64,000 nucleotides of DNA, taken from Antonospora locustae. Taxonomy: Eukaryota > Microsporidia. This document shows positions 1-8,585 of the stretch, one piece after another; positions within the stretch are counted from its first letter, which is position 1; every line of letters starts with the position of its first letter. The notes beneath the pieces are model-generated. The model saw only the letters and a program-made list of their open reading frames with translations. It did no database searches and had not been told where the DNA came from. Position numbers and translations under genes: made by a program. The stretch covers positions 1 through 64,000 of the forward strand of contig CM017463.1 in the NCBI GenBank assembly GCA_007674295.1. Reading direction: 5' to 3'.

Positions 1-125
1 CCTAGCAGTTGTGCTGTGGTGCTCAGATGCAGCACATGCTCAAAAGGTTTTATCGTTGTAAGCAATGCACAGTTTTCCATTTTGGCCACAGAAAAGAAAA
101 CTTCTTATGATGCACCCCAATTTTA

Positions 126-1306
126 ATGACAAAAAAACCCAGCATGGTTGCTGCTAGGGCAATGCTTCTTGTACGCACAATGGCGAGCATTGTGTCCTTG
201 GTGACTGCTTCAGAATACACTGCTTGGCTCAACAGCAGGCAACCCTACACGGTGCCTAACTATCCGCAGCCTCCTGCATTTAGAAGCAAGGATAAAGCGG
301 AGGTTCTTCGAAGAGTCGAGGGCTCGATGCTGGGGCTTGCATGCGGTGATGCAATGGGTGCGTTCTTTGAGTTCAAGTCGCCCGATGCCATACGCGACAT
401 GGAGGAAAGGCTTGGAAGCCGCATGCGAGAAATGAAGGGCGGATGGGATTTTCTGAGAGCCATGGAATCATGGGAACATTTAAAACTCTGAAGAAGGGTG
501 CATGGACAGATGACACGTCGATGGCGCTGTGTCTCGCAAGCAGCCTGTTGGTAGTTGGACGGCACGACCGGTACGACCAGCTTGCGAGGTACAGCAGGTG
601 GATGTGTGATGGGTACCTGTCGTGCACAGGCAGCTGCTTCGATGTTGGTGCGGGCACTCGAATCTCGATAGCCGCTTTCAAGGAGAAGGTGCAGCACGCG
701 AGGGCCAGCGGAGTGACAGATGACAAGATGCGGACAGCTGTTGACTGGAGGTGTGGGCAGGAGAACAATGAGGGAAATGGATGTCTGGTGCGCCTTGCAC
801 CTGCAGCGATATTGTTTTTCCGAGACATCGAGGAAGCAATACAGCACTCTGGAGAGAGTGCTGAGACGACGCACGACACCGTGCACACAAGTGTGGTGCT
901 GGATGCGTGCAGATACTTTGGAGCGCTGGTTGCATGTGCTGTGCGGGGATACACGAAGGAGAGGCTGCTGAGCGACAGCTTCTGCGATGAGTTTCGCGGG
1001 CTGCAAGGCCTCTGTGACGAGGTCCAGGAAATCGCGCGAAATCCGCACAAAGGAATGACAATATCTTGGAAGTGCAGGAGCAGCAAAAACGGATACGTGC
1101 TTACATCGTTGGAGGCGGCGCTCTGGGCATTTGCAAACGACTGCGGCTCGTTTGAAAAGGGCGTGATGGACATTATCAGGCTCGGGTACGACACAGACAC
1201 GATTGCAGCGATATACGGACAGCTTGCGGGGGCATGCTACGGCGTGGACGGAATACCAGCCGACTGGCTGGGCGATCTTGAGCATGCAGACTTCATAAGA
1301 TGCTAG
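126..1306 (+). CDS. ADP-ribosylglycohydrolase (ARH/DraG family), frameshifted
   Basis: This family removes ADP-ribose from proteins or other acceptors using a two-metal site. The reading frame opens at 126, with a CCCC tract 9 bases upstream, and carries the first family motif (GLACGDAMGAFFEF). It stops at 491. The rest continues in another frame from about 443, with the metal-binding TDDTSMAL motif, a CLVRLAP stretch and the C-terminal GYDTDTIAAIYGQLAGA motif, and stops at 1306. The two parts together give about 390 residues with all the expected motifs in order, so they are one gene. The shift is -1 (one base missing) and falls between roughly 440 and 485. No GT-AG pair suitable for a short intron is visible there. 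A sequencing error, a recent pseudogene or programmed frameshifting are all possible. The N terminus before residue 50 is not conserved and may hold a weak signal or targeting segment. Confidence 0.8.
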
Positions 1307-1470
1307 GCGCGCATCTCCACTATGCAGGCGAGAAAAGACTTGGAAAATAGGCGAGTTTACCACATACCATGGTTTTACTGGTACCAAAATGCACTTTCTC
1401 TATTATGAACATACTGCACCTTCTTTAATTTGACGTGCTTCCAAGCGTAACTTTCAATTTGGTGGCGTTT

Positions 1471-1926
1471 TTAAATGGCTTGTTTCTTCGCAGCTGCCTT
1501 TCGTTTGGACATGCGTAACATGGCGCGCTTTTCAATGGAGTGCAGAGCATGTGTACGAAGTTCGTTACACTTTCTGCAGAGTACTTTCAGCCGGCTAAGA
1601 GATGCATCAAGGATATTTTCTCTGTGAAAGAGCATCTCAACGATGCCTGGTTCAGCGCATGTCGAGGAGAGGCTTGCTGTATAGAACAGGTCCTTCTGTC
1701 TCGTTGTGCATGCAAAACATGCGCTTCTGCACCTGGACAACGACACTCTCCGGTAAGCCTCGCCAATGCACAAAATGAATAAACGAGCGTCTCTGTGCCT
1801 GAACTTTTTCAGGCTGCTGCTGCTCTTGCATACGTGACCAGATTTGCGTTCATTCTGTTGCCGGCTCCAAGAAGCCTCTGTTCCCATCATCTCGTGCCTT
1901 AGGCACCTCTCAGTGCTGCCTGTCAT
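1471..1926 (-). CDS. hypothetical protein with CxxC...CxxC pair
   Basis: Unrecognised ORF of about 151 residues if started at the ATG at 1926. The visible features are a CFAC pair, a second pair in LCRKCNELR about 55 residues later, and a strongly basic C terminus (KRKAAAKKQA). The spacing is loosely reminiscent of zinc-binding knuckles such as those of HNH-type or RNase P Rpr2-type proteins, but neither signature is complete. No C-tract lies near any candidate start. It follows the next ORF (1923-2573) on the same strand with the stop and start regions overlapping in different frames, so the two could be halves of one frameshifted gene. Confidence 0.3.
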   Translation of the reverse strand: MTGSTERCLRHEMMGTEASWSRQQNERKSGHVCKSSSSLKKFRHRDARLFILCIGEAYRRVSLSRCRSACFACTTRQKDLFYTASLSSTCAEPGIVEMLFHRENILDASLSRLKVLCRKCNELRTHALHSIEKRAMLRMSKRKAAAKKQAI

Positions 1927-2573
1927 TTGTCCTGCACACCGCTGAGAATGCACGAGACCAGCAATCTGTCAACACTGTGTGCGGCGAGGAGGCCTGCAGG
2001 CTCACTCGCAAGCGTGTTGATGCTCTTAGTCGTGTTTGCGTCAAAGGCGCATAGAAGACGCGGGAGAAGGCCGCAGGCCTCCCTCTCGCCCAGCAGGGCC
2101 TTTCCGCACACAGCGTCGTCGCCATCAGGGCTTTCAGAGAAGCCTATTTGTGCAGTGCGTGAAGACACGCAGTCGGTTTGAATTCCGTCAGCAACCTTGA
2201 ATTCACGCGAAAATGCTGCCGTTTCAAAATGCTGGCTTTTCTGCTCTCCAGAGATGCTGTTGATGCACTGCTCGATGATCGGCTCGGTGCCCTTTTTTAC
2301 CCAGTCGTCTCTGTCCTCGAGCCTGTCTCCAAGCACCAGTGCTGTGTCTGGTGTCAGCAGGCGATGCCTCATCGCAAAGTGAACATGGTTCCTGTACCTG
2401 TCCCAGAAGACGATCTCAAGCCCGTACGTCTCTTGCATTACCACCAGGACCGTGTGATTCTGAATTCTCCTGTCGTACTCCACGTAGAGCTCAAGGCGAA
2501 ACTCCTGGTCGACGCTGCGTGCAAACACGCGGGTACCTTTGGCCAAACCAGCTGAAATGCTGCTAGAAAGCAC
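1923..2573 (-). CDS. hypothetical protein, no good ATG
   Basis: Open frame of up to 216 codons with a plausible protein-like N-terminal half (alternating hydrophobic strands, e.g. FRLELYVEYDRR and YGLEIVFWDRYRNHVHF) and a less convincing C-terminal half. The first 45 codons contain no ATG; the ORF opens on a GTG-type codon, so the true start is unclear (an internal ATG at codon 46, a short intron or an error upstream). I recognise no family. It may be joined to the following minus-strand ORF (1471-1926) by a frameshift. Low certainty. Confidence 0.35.
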   Translation of the reverse strand: MLSSSISAGLAKGTRVFARSVDQEFRLELYVEYDRRIQNHTVLVVMQETYGLEIVFWDRYRNHVHFAMRHRLLTPDTALVLGDRLEDRDDWVKKGTEPIIEQCINSISGEQKSQHFETAAFSREFKVADGIQTDCVSSRTAQIGFSESPDGDDAVCGKALLGEREACGLLPRLLCAFDANTTKSINTLASEPAGLLAAHSVDRLLVSCILSGVQDK

Positions 2574-2760
2574 GCATTACAAGCAAAAAAGGCTGTGAAG
2601 AGAAAATGCCCTGGCCAAAGCAGATGTTTTGCACAACGAAGCGGCGTTCAATGATGAAAAGAACAGAAAAGTAAAGACACAGTCCCGAAAGAGCTTGGAT
2701 GCATGTCTAATTCTCCTCTGCGGCCTCTACCGAGAATAAGAAGCGGACAGCAGTCGACAT

Positions 2761-3741
2761 TTATTTGTCGTGTATATACAGCGCCATGTCAACCACTCTG
2801 CACGAGTAGCCGTACTCGTTGTCGTACCAGCACACAAGCTTGAAGAACTTGTCGTTCAGCGCAATGCTCGCCTTGTAGTCGAAGATGCAGCTCAGGCTGC
2901 ACCCGTTATAGTCGCCTGAGACGACTTCGTCCTCGGTGTAGCAGAGCACACCCTTCATCTCGCCCTTTGCAGCGTTCTTCACCTTCTCAAGAATCGCCTC
3001 GAGAGAGGCTTTCCGCTCAAGACGCACAGTGAGATCCACGACGCTCACATTCGGCACGGGAACACGAAACGCCATTCCTGTCATCTTGCCCTCAAGAGTA
3101 GGAATCACCTTCGAAAGTGCCTTTGCAGCACCTGTGCTCGCTGGAATGATATTGAAGCAGGAGCGCTTGGTGCGCTTTGCGGCACACGTGTCAACAGCAC
3201 GTTGCGAGTTTGTTATTGCGTGCACGGTCGTCATCAGGCCCTCCTCGATGCCAAAGCTCTCGTGCACAACCTTGGCGATCGCTGCCAGGCAGTTTGTTGT
3301 GCACGATGCATTTGAGATGATTCTCTCGCCCTTGTATTCGCAGTGGTTCACGCCGTACACGTACATCGATGCATTGGGCGACGGCGCCGTGATGATCACG
3401 CGCCTTGCTGTATTCAGGTGCCCCTCGCAATCTGAGAGCGTAAGAAAGACGCCCGAGGCCTCGATGACCACGTCTGCATTTTCCCAGTTTATGTTGGCCG
3501 GGGATCTTTCAGACAGAATCTTCGTCTCGATGTCGCCTACAGTGACTCTGTTTCCACTGCGGTGAACCTTCGCCCCGGACCTTCCAAATGTCGTGTCGTA
3601 CTTCAGCGCATACTCGATGTCCTCAGGCTTCGCAAACGGGTCATTGATCACAGAAACACGAATGTTGCGTTTAACAAACACCTGGTATACTATCTTTCCG
3701 ATGCGGCCAAAGCCATTGATGCCTACTCGAAGGTTTTCCAT
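2761..3741 (-). CDS. glyceraldehyde-3-phosphate dehydrogenase
   Basis: Glycolytic enzyme that oxidises glyceraldehyde-3-phosphate to 1,3-bisphosphoglycerate with NAD+. The start is set at 3741 (MENLRVGINGFGRIGK): it gives a standard N terminus and is preceded directly by five C on the coding strand (3742-3746 as G). The 326-residue product is close to family length. It shows the NAD-binding GINGFGRIG motif at the N terminus, the catalytic cysteine motif SNASCTTNCLA in the middle, and the C-terminal WYDNEYGYS motif. The frame continues upstream to 3927, but that extension has no family similarity. It is divergent from the lectin-like gene at 4001. Glycolysis is the core energy pathway in microsporidia, which lack oxidative phosphorylation. 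Confidence 0.97.
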   Translation of the reverse strand: MENLRVGINGFGRIGKIVYQVFVKRNIRVSVINDPFAKPEDIEYALKYDTTFGRSGAKVHRSGNRVTVGDIETKILSERSPANINWENADVVIEASGVFLTLSDCEGHLNTARRVIITAPSPNASMYVYGVNHCEYKGERIISNASCTTNCLAAIAKVVHESFGIEEGLMTTVHAITNSQRAVDTCAAKRTKRSCFNIIPASTGAAKALSKVIPTLEGKMTGMAFRVPVPNVSVVDLTVRLERKASLEAILEKVKNAAKGEMKGVLCYTEDEVVSGDYNGCSLSCIFDYKASIALNDKFFKLVCWYDNEYGYSCRVVDMALYIHDK

Positions 3742-3746
3742 GGGGG
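3742..3746 (-). promoter_or_regulatory. C-tract start signal of GAPDH
   Basis: Five consecutive C on the coding strand directly abut the ATG at 3741. Microsporidian genes are known to carry a CCC or GGG-like motif just upstream of the start codon. The tract supports 3741 over the longer frame. Confidence 0.6.
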
Positions 3747-4000
3747 CTGCTCTTTTGTCGTATTTGTTTACATTTGGACGACATGCAAGTGCACAAGATG
3801 CGTTCTGCGCAGACGCATCTTTTTCTGCCGTGCTGCATTCTATTAGACTGCGCTGAGACGTTCGCAAGGACGGCTCGCGATCGCAGGGTGATTGGACGGC
3901 AGGAAAAAGGTTAGTTGCAGAATGCACAGAACCTATGGCGGCGCAAGAACTTGAAACATAGAGGCGCTAAAATGGACTTAAGCAGCGGTAACCGCACGCT

Positions 4001-4624
4001 ATGATTCTTTTCTTTGGAATGCTCCAAGGCTACGAAGTCTCCAAGAAGCTACTTGACGTGCCCGTTCGCATAACGCCTGTAGATAAAAAGGGGACGTACC
4101 TTGCGCTTGGAAGCGACGGGGTACAGCTTGCCTCGAGCCCGGACGAGATAGCCCGAATAAACAAAAGGGGCAAGGATAAGTACCGACTCTTCATAAGAGA
4201 GACGCCAGTGTGTCACAAGAAAGGAAAAAGAGCCGACAGCTGCGAGAAGGGAAGAAACAAAACGAAGAACTGGAACATCAAAAAGGGGTCGAATGGGTAC
4301 TTGATAAAGAGTACGAAGGAGAAGAATATGGGCTTCAGGCAGTACTGCTTGACGTACGACAAGGGACCCTCTGGAAAGGTTGAAATAAAGAAGTGCCGCC
4401 TCGACAGAAGAAACCAGCTGTTTGACATTGAACTCGTTGAACCTGAAAAGGAGACGCCTAAGCAAGACGGAAACAGTAACGGAAAACCTGAAAGGGAGGA
4501 AATTAGCGACGAGGAGAGCCTCACGGACGACTCGTTCTCGAGCTCGGAGGAGGTGGATATCTTTGATCCAAAAGTCGGGCCCGGAAAGGAGACTTCGGAG
4601 CAGCCGCGTGCGCCTTCTTCGTAA
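4001..4624 (+). CDS. ricin-B-lectin-like (RBL) protein 1
   Basis: A 207-residue protein of the microsporidian lectin-like family, first of three related genes in tandem on this strand. The shared signature, here at about residues 70-145, is CHKK...C, then W-x-I, then GYLI, then YCLT, then a final C and QLFDIE. This is the alternating pattern of one beta-trefoil (ricin-B-type) module, and the three genes align over it with the same order and spacing. The N terminus (MILFFGMLQG) is only a short hydrophobic stretch, so secretion is less clear than for its two neighbours. The last 60 residues are highly acidic and Ser-rich (EEISDEES...SSSEEVDIF), a tail the paralogues lack. The family is implicated in spore or host-surface carbohydrate binding; the ligand here is unknown. 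Confidence 0.65.
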   Translation: MILFFGMLQGYEVSKKLLDVPVRITPVDKKGTYLALGSDGVQLASSPDEIARINKRGKDKYRLFIRETPVCHKKGKRADSCEKGRNKTKNWNIKKGSNGYLIKSTKEKNMGFRQYCLTYDKGPSGKVEIKKCRLDRRNQLFDIELVEPEKETPKQDGNSNGKPEREEISDEESLTDDSFSSSEEVDIFDPKVGPGKETSEQPRAPSS

Positions 4625-5400
4625 CACTTCGCTGTATTCGTCTGACCGTCTCGCTACGTGTTTTACGATCTCCCCTGCGTGTGCCCCGATGGCACGACGC
4701 ACAGCAAATTGCCTGAAAGTAAACAATATTTATTGAACCGATGTGTTTGAAGTTTCTAGTCTCGACACTCTCTGCGCTGCCTTTTCTCTGAGAATTTCTA
4801 GAAGCATCCTCACAGGGCCAGCGTGCGCGAATCAAAGCCGGTCTCCGAGTTCTGAATCCCGTTTCCCAACATGCGTGTTTCTCTCTATGTCAAGCATTGT
4901 GCTCTGCCGTCCACCCATGCACGTACCATGCATTCCGTGCAGACGCTGTCATCCGCACGAAGGAGTACGACCTCACTCTTTCAGACCTGCAGCTTCGCCG
5001 AGCTGGTGCTGCGACAAAGTTCACGACGTGATATATTCAGGTTGTACACAAAGATCGTGCGAGTCTCCTCTTGCTCGCCTCCTGCATCGCGTATTCGATG
5101 CTCACATCGGAGTTCGCTTCGCGAATGGCTGCAACCACGCCGTTTTTCGTTCTAACGTACTTTCCAGGTCGACTGCGGGCGAATCTAAAAGTAGCGAGGA
5201 GCCAAGCCCGGCTTTGCGAGGGTGCTAGCGCTATGTACAGAAGCATGCAGTGCGTTCAGTGCTTCCAGGTTCTCTGCCTGAAACGGAGTATGTGCTATTC
5301 GAGGGAGAAGTTGCCGTGTTGCGCATGCAAGCAGTCTTTCTGCTGCACCTGAAGCACGTTCAGACGTTTCAAAACTTAGAAACATTTAAGCGCACATGAG
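4625..5400. other. intergenic, no supported gene
   Basis: About 780 bases between two lectin-like genes. Open frames exist on both strands, but none has a recognisable motif or convincing composition. The only structure seen is the inverted-repeat arm at 5226-5254, which suggests part of this stretch is a decayed inverted copy of a lectin-like gene. Confidence 0.5.
5226..5254 (+). repeat. 29-bp inverted repeat, arm 1
   Basis: Perfect reverse complement of 5401-5429. The second arm covers the first codons of the lectin-like gene at 5409. Read on the minus strand, this arm therefore reproduces the same N-terminal codons (MLLYIAL) and opens a minus-strand frame down to 5037 that soon diverges. 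It looks like the remnant of an inverted duplication of the lectin gene's 5' end. Confidence 0.85.
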
Positions 5401-5429
5401 CGCACTGCATGCTTCTGTACATAGCGCTA
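5401..5429 (+). repeat. 29-bp inverted repeat, arm 2
   Basis: Second arm, overlapping the start codon of the lectin-like gene at 5409. The spacer between arms is 146 bp. Confidence 0.85.
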
Positions 5430-5918
5430 TGCCTCTGTGCAGTGGATTGGGGCTCTTCGAACATGGCTCCGTACACGCTGATAGGCAACAAGCCGGTGCA
5501 AATCCGCTCAGTTGCAGACCCCCTCTTTTCGCTGCAGTTACAGGGCGATGTAGTCCACGGAAGCTACATGCCGAGTGTCTCGACGCTCCTTGTTGCAGAC
5601 GAAAACGACTGGACGATGTCGGACTGGGTGATCTTCATGAAGGGCTTTATGCTGTGCCACAAGAAGAGAAACATAGTGGGCGTTTGCGGAAAAGACGACC
5701 TGGCAACAACCTGGAAGATACGCATGCGGTACGGCGGGGCCTTCGTGTTCAAGACACGGACGCCTACCGGATGGTACTGCATGACGCTTGATCCTCCCAC
5801 CAGAGTCGTCTCCATGAACCCGTGCCTGGTCTCCGATCCGCACCAAATGTTCTTTCTCAGGAACTCGCTGTTCAGCGACTTTCTTCTTCCGCCACTCGTT
5901 CACTATCTAGCCCAGTAG
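5409..5918 (+). CDS. ricin-B-lectin-like (RBL) protein 2, secreted
   Basis: A 169-residue protein with a clear N-terminal signal peptide (MLLYIALCLCAVDWGSS) followed by a lectin-like module. The family pattern is present at about residues 80-150: LCHKK...C, TWKIR, GAFVFKT, YCMTLD, a Cys in NPC and QMFFL. It matches the genes at 4001 and 6306 in order and spacing. The start lies inside an arm of a 29-bp inverted repeat. The C terminus ends soon after the module. A secreted carbohydrate-binding role is inferred from the family fold and the signal peptide; no ligand residue can be assigned. Confidence 0.65.
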   Translation: MLLYIALCLCAVDWGSSNMAPYTLIGNKPVQIRSVADPLFSLQLQGDVVHGSYMPSVSTLLVADENDWTMSDWVIFMKGFMLCHKKRNIVGVCGKDDLATTWKIRMRYGGAFVFKTRTPTGWYCMTLDPPTRVVSMNPCLVSDPHQMFFLRNSLFSDFLLPPLVHYLAQ

Positions 5919-5935
5919 TACAAAGAAGCCCTGTT

Positions 5936-6286
5936 ATGATCTGCTGCGTGTACACTGCAGACAAGAACAAGAAGAACAAAGTCTGGAAGGAGGGCTTTGC
6001 AAGCACAAAAGGTAACAAGATGACTGTGTATAGCTGCGACAGGAAGTTTCTGTGCAGCTTCTGCTACGGCCCGGGCAAGCAGGAGTACGAAACATCGCGG
6101 TACCTCGTCTACATCGAGGAGCAGGACGGGCCTCCGTGTAGTGACGGAGACACGGCCAGCGCACATCCCGGAATCCAGGGACGTTCCGCCGAGGAGATTC
6201 TTGCAATTCTTGGCGAAATCGAAGAGCCGCAACACCGGCTTGAGAGTAGAAGCTGTTTCAACGGGAACCAACCGACAAGCACCTGA
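5936..6286 (+). CDS. small hypothetical protein in lectin cluster
   Basis: An ORF of 116 codons from the ATG at 5936, just 17 bases after the stop of the preceding lectin-like gene and in a different frame. It is Lys and Cys rich (CDRKFLCSFCYGPG) and has no signal peptide or lectin signature. It could be a separate small gene or a decayed fragment of a fourth lectin-like copy. It ends just before the next lectin-like gene. Confidence 0.3.
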   Translation: MICCVYTADKNKKNKVWKEGFASTKGNKMTVYSCDRKFLCSFCYGPGKQEYETSRYLVYIEEQDGPPCSDGDTASAHPGIQGRSAEEILAILGEIEEPQHRLESRSCFNGNQPTST

Positions 6287-6305
6287 AAAAAATAAATGCA
6301 GCAGA

Positions 6306-6956
6306 ATGCGAATGTCGATGTTTTTTTTATTTCTGTTTGCGACATGCAAGCTAGTAGGCGGCGTCGAGCTTCACACGGGAGTCGTAGACAGCGTGATGCA
6401 GCTCAACAAGCACTGGTTCCATGGCCACCTAGAGCACGAGGTGGAGGAATGGCAATGGATGCTTGACAACGACCTTCTAAACCAGAACGTCTACGTGCGC
6501 GCTGCATACGAGCCGGAGGCCTTTGTTGGCGAGGACGTGGACGGGAACATTGCGCTTGTTCCAGGAAAGCCGTTCAAGGGAAACGTGAAAATATCGCGGA
6601 CAACGGGCGGTTACTTCTTCTATGTCGACAACCACCAAATCTGCCACAAGATGGACGGGACGATTCAGCGCTGCGCGACTGGGGACAACATGACTTCCCT
6701 GTGGACGGTACAGCGTGTGAGCCGTGGATACCTGATTAGGTCGTCCAGTGCAAAGCCCCATACGAGCCATTCGGAATGCGTTACAGCAACACCGGGCCAT
6801 CTTCACGAGAATCTTGATCTCCGCACTTGCACAGGATGTCCAGCACAGATCTTTCAAATTGTAAGGTACATTGACTTGAGAGAACCGCAATTCATAAAGA
6901 TGCCTCCCGCGTTTATTTCGATGAAGCGCGGTGTGCAGGGTTTTGGCGATGATTAG
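6306..6956 (+). CDS. ricin-B-lectin-like (RBL) protein 3, secreted
   Basis: A 216-residue protein with a strong signal peptide (MRMSMFFLFLFATCKLVGG). After about 75 residues comes the lectin-like module: ICHKMDG...RCA, LWTVQ, RGYLIRS, a Cys with CVTAT, RTCTG and QIFQIV. The order and spacing of the Cys, Trp and Gly positions are the same as in the genes at 4001 and 5409, so the three are paralogues made by tandem duplication. The start at 6306 is chosen because it begins the signal peptide; the frame is open further upstream without meaningful sequence. Confidence 0.65.
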   Translation: MRMSMFFLFLFATCKLVGGVELHTGVVDSVMQLNKHWFHGHLEHEVEEWQWMLDNDLLNQNVYVRAAYEPEAFVGEDVDGNIALVPGKPFKGNVKISRTTGGYFFYVDNHQICHKMDGTIQRCATGDNMTSLWTVQRVSRGYLIRSSSAKPHTSHSECVTATPGHLHENLDLRTCTGCPAQIFQIVRYIDLREPQFIKMPPAFISMKRGVQGFGDD

Positions 6957-7664
6957 TAGGCCACTAATAAGCGCCTTAAATGAAATTGCCGCCTTAACAG
7001 CCCAAGGCGAGAGGTATTCAAGTTGTCGTTAAGGCACTCAAGCCGCTTTTTACTTAAACGAGGTTCTCGGATGACGCAGTTGGCCAAATCATAGAGAGCA
7101 GCGCTTACCTAAAGAGTCCATCTGTCTTTCTGCTTAGGACCAGAAGATCTCCTGGTCCGCAAACGCAGATAGGCTCGGACAATGAAGTTGGCTTCATTGC
7201 ATTTGTGTTCAGAAACAAATCGTCATATCGCTGCCGTTCTTCCTGATGATTCCCAAATGCGTGATTGTGTCTGCAAACTCGTCAAGGCTCGAGCATTTGC
7301 ACTTGCCGTGCGTATTTTACACATCGTTCCGCCTTCTGCAACACCTTCTTCCATATGCTTCTGCTTAGCGTCAGCAAGCACACACGTTCTGAAGCTTCGC
7401 ATCGTCTTCTCTGGCATTGCGATGCATTCGTTTGTTTCCCTGTGATGAAGATTTTGCCCAAGTTGTTCTCTGCGAAGCTTCTGCAGTGGCGATAGGGTTT
7501 CGCCAGCGGATCGTCCGAATTCTTCAGCATTTGTGTTTTCTTGTTATTTTCCACGTGAACGTGTCACTGTTAGCCTCTACATCTTCTCATTTTCCCAGAA
7601 TGCTGGCGACCACTCAGCGTTCTTTCTGACACTGAGCAGGGCGTGCGTACAATGTAGCCCACTT
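6957..7664. other. intergenic with a strong hairpin
   Basis: No supported protein gene. A perfect 7-bp stem (GGACCAG at 7137-7143 with CTGGTCC at 7152-7158, 8-base loop) follows a weaker CCTAA/TTAGG stem just upstream. The local base composition is higher in G+C than the surrounding intergenic DNA. A structured RNA is possible but no known family is recognised. Confidence 0.3.
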
Positions 7665-7865
7665 ATGAAACCACTAAGAGTGTGGGCCATCTGCATCCTG
7701 TGGATGCCAGTGCATTCTTACTGCAGTAATCAGAAAGAATTGCAAGAAATAAGAAGCACCATACGTTCATTAGGAGTTTTGCACCGCTGCCTGTCTTCTG
7801 TCACAGAAAGAAAAGAGTCGCTAAGTGCATTCAGGCTGCAATGTATGAGACAAGACCACTTATAG
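7665..7865 (+). CDS. putative small secreted protein
   Basis: An ORF of 66 codons from the ATG at 7665. The N terminus is a plausible signal peptide (MKPLRVWAICILWMPVHSYC), followed by a short helical, Leu/Arg/Ser-rich segment. No family is recognised. It converges on the minus-strand secreted protein at 7911-8585 with a 45-base gap. It could be a genuine small secreted protein or a chance ORF. Confidence 0.35.
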   Translation: MKPLRVWAICILWMPVHSYCSNQKELQEIRSTIRSLGVLHRCLSSVTERKESLSAFRLQCMRQDHL

Positions 7866-7910
7866 AACTTTGTTCTGCGAATTGTGGAAAGTGCGCTATC
7901 CGAGATGCGT

Positions 7911-8585
7911 TCAGTAAGCGATGTTTTGCCACAGCGATTTGGTCCAGCAGTAGTTTTCACGTTGTTCGTTCTCAGAATCGGTGTCCCTGTAGAAGGTTGG
8001 AGAATGAAAAGGGTTGGAGGCTTTGGGACTCTGCTTGATGGCGGCATCTGCTGAAAGAATTGCCTGCTTCAGTATTTCAGGATCCAAAGACACCGTGCTG
8101 AGATCTTCGCTCCTTTCACCGATGGAGCTTTGCTTCATAATAAGCTGCAGACGATACCAACACCTCTTCGCACTGCGGAGTGCGCAGCTGATCGCATTCA
8201 ACGTATTTTTTGAGTTGGGATTCTTTAAGACAACGAACTTGCTTAGTTTTTTCAGGAAATTGGTGAGTGTATCAAGGCGCCTGGACTCAGCTTCAATTTC
8301 GTCTGGCTTTGCTATTCTGCAGCAATCCTTCTCGCTCCAGAACATCAGAGACTTATACACTACGCTCTTTGCATTCAACAAATAAAGAACGTGCAGATTG
8401 TGCAGTTTTTCCATGGAACGAAATGAAAAGCCATCTTCCCGTGCCTTCTCGCTTTCTAATGCAAGGAGAGTCGACTCTAGCTTTTCAAAGGGTTCCAACA
8501 CATTCTTTTCGTTGATTCTTGATGCCAGTGCTATGCAGCAGTGTACAATGAGAAACGCAAGAGAAACTAAATTTTGTACGCTCAT
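7911..8585 (-). CDS. hypothetical secreted protein
   Basis: A 224-residue protein from the ATG at 8585, chosen because it opens a good signal peptide (MSVQNLVSLAFLIVHCCIALAS). The mature part is predicted to be mostly helical, rich in Leu, Lys, Glu and Ser, with few cysteines (FWSEKDCCR), and has no other membrane segment. I recognise no family. It sits with the lectin-like cluster in a zone of likely secreted, lineage-specific genes next to the AT-rich block, a subtelomere-like setting. Confidence 0.55.
   Translation of the reverse strand: MSVQNLVSLAFLIVHCCIALASRINEKNVLEPFEKLESTLLALESEKAREDGFSFRSMEKLHNLHVLYLLNAKSVVYKSLMFWSEKDCCRIAKPDEIEAESRRLDTLTNFLKKLSKFVVLKNPNSKNTLNAISCALRSAKRCWYRLQLIMKQSSIGERSEDLSTVSLDPEILKQAILSADAAIKQSPKASNPFHSPTFYRDTDSENEQRENYCWTKSLWQNIAY

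Noticed and set aside
4743..5228. 161-codon plus-strand frame between lectin-like genes
   Set aside because: Cys/Ser/Arg-rich random-looking translation with no motif or leader; probably spurious.
7103..7109. CTTACCT as the 5' end of a U1 snRNA
   Set aside because: A seven-base match is expected by chance several times in 64 kb, and no U1 stem-loops with the conserved loop are seen.
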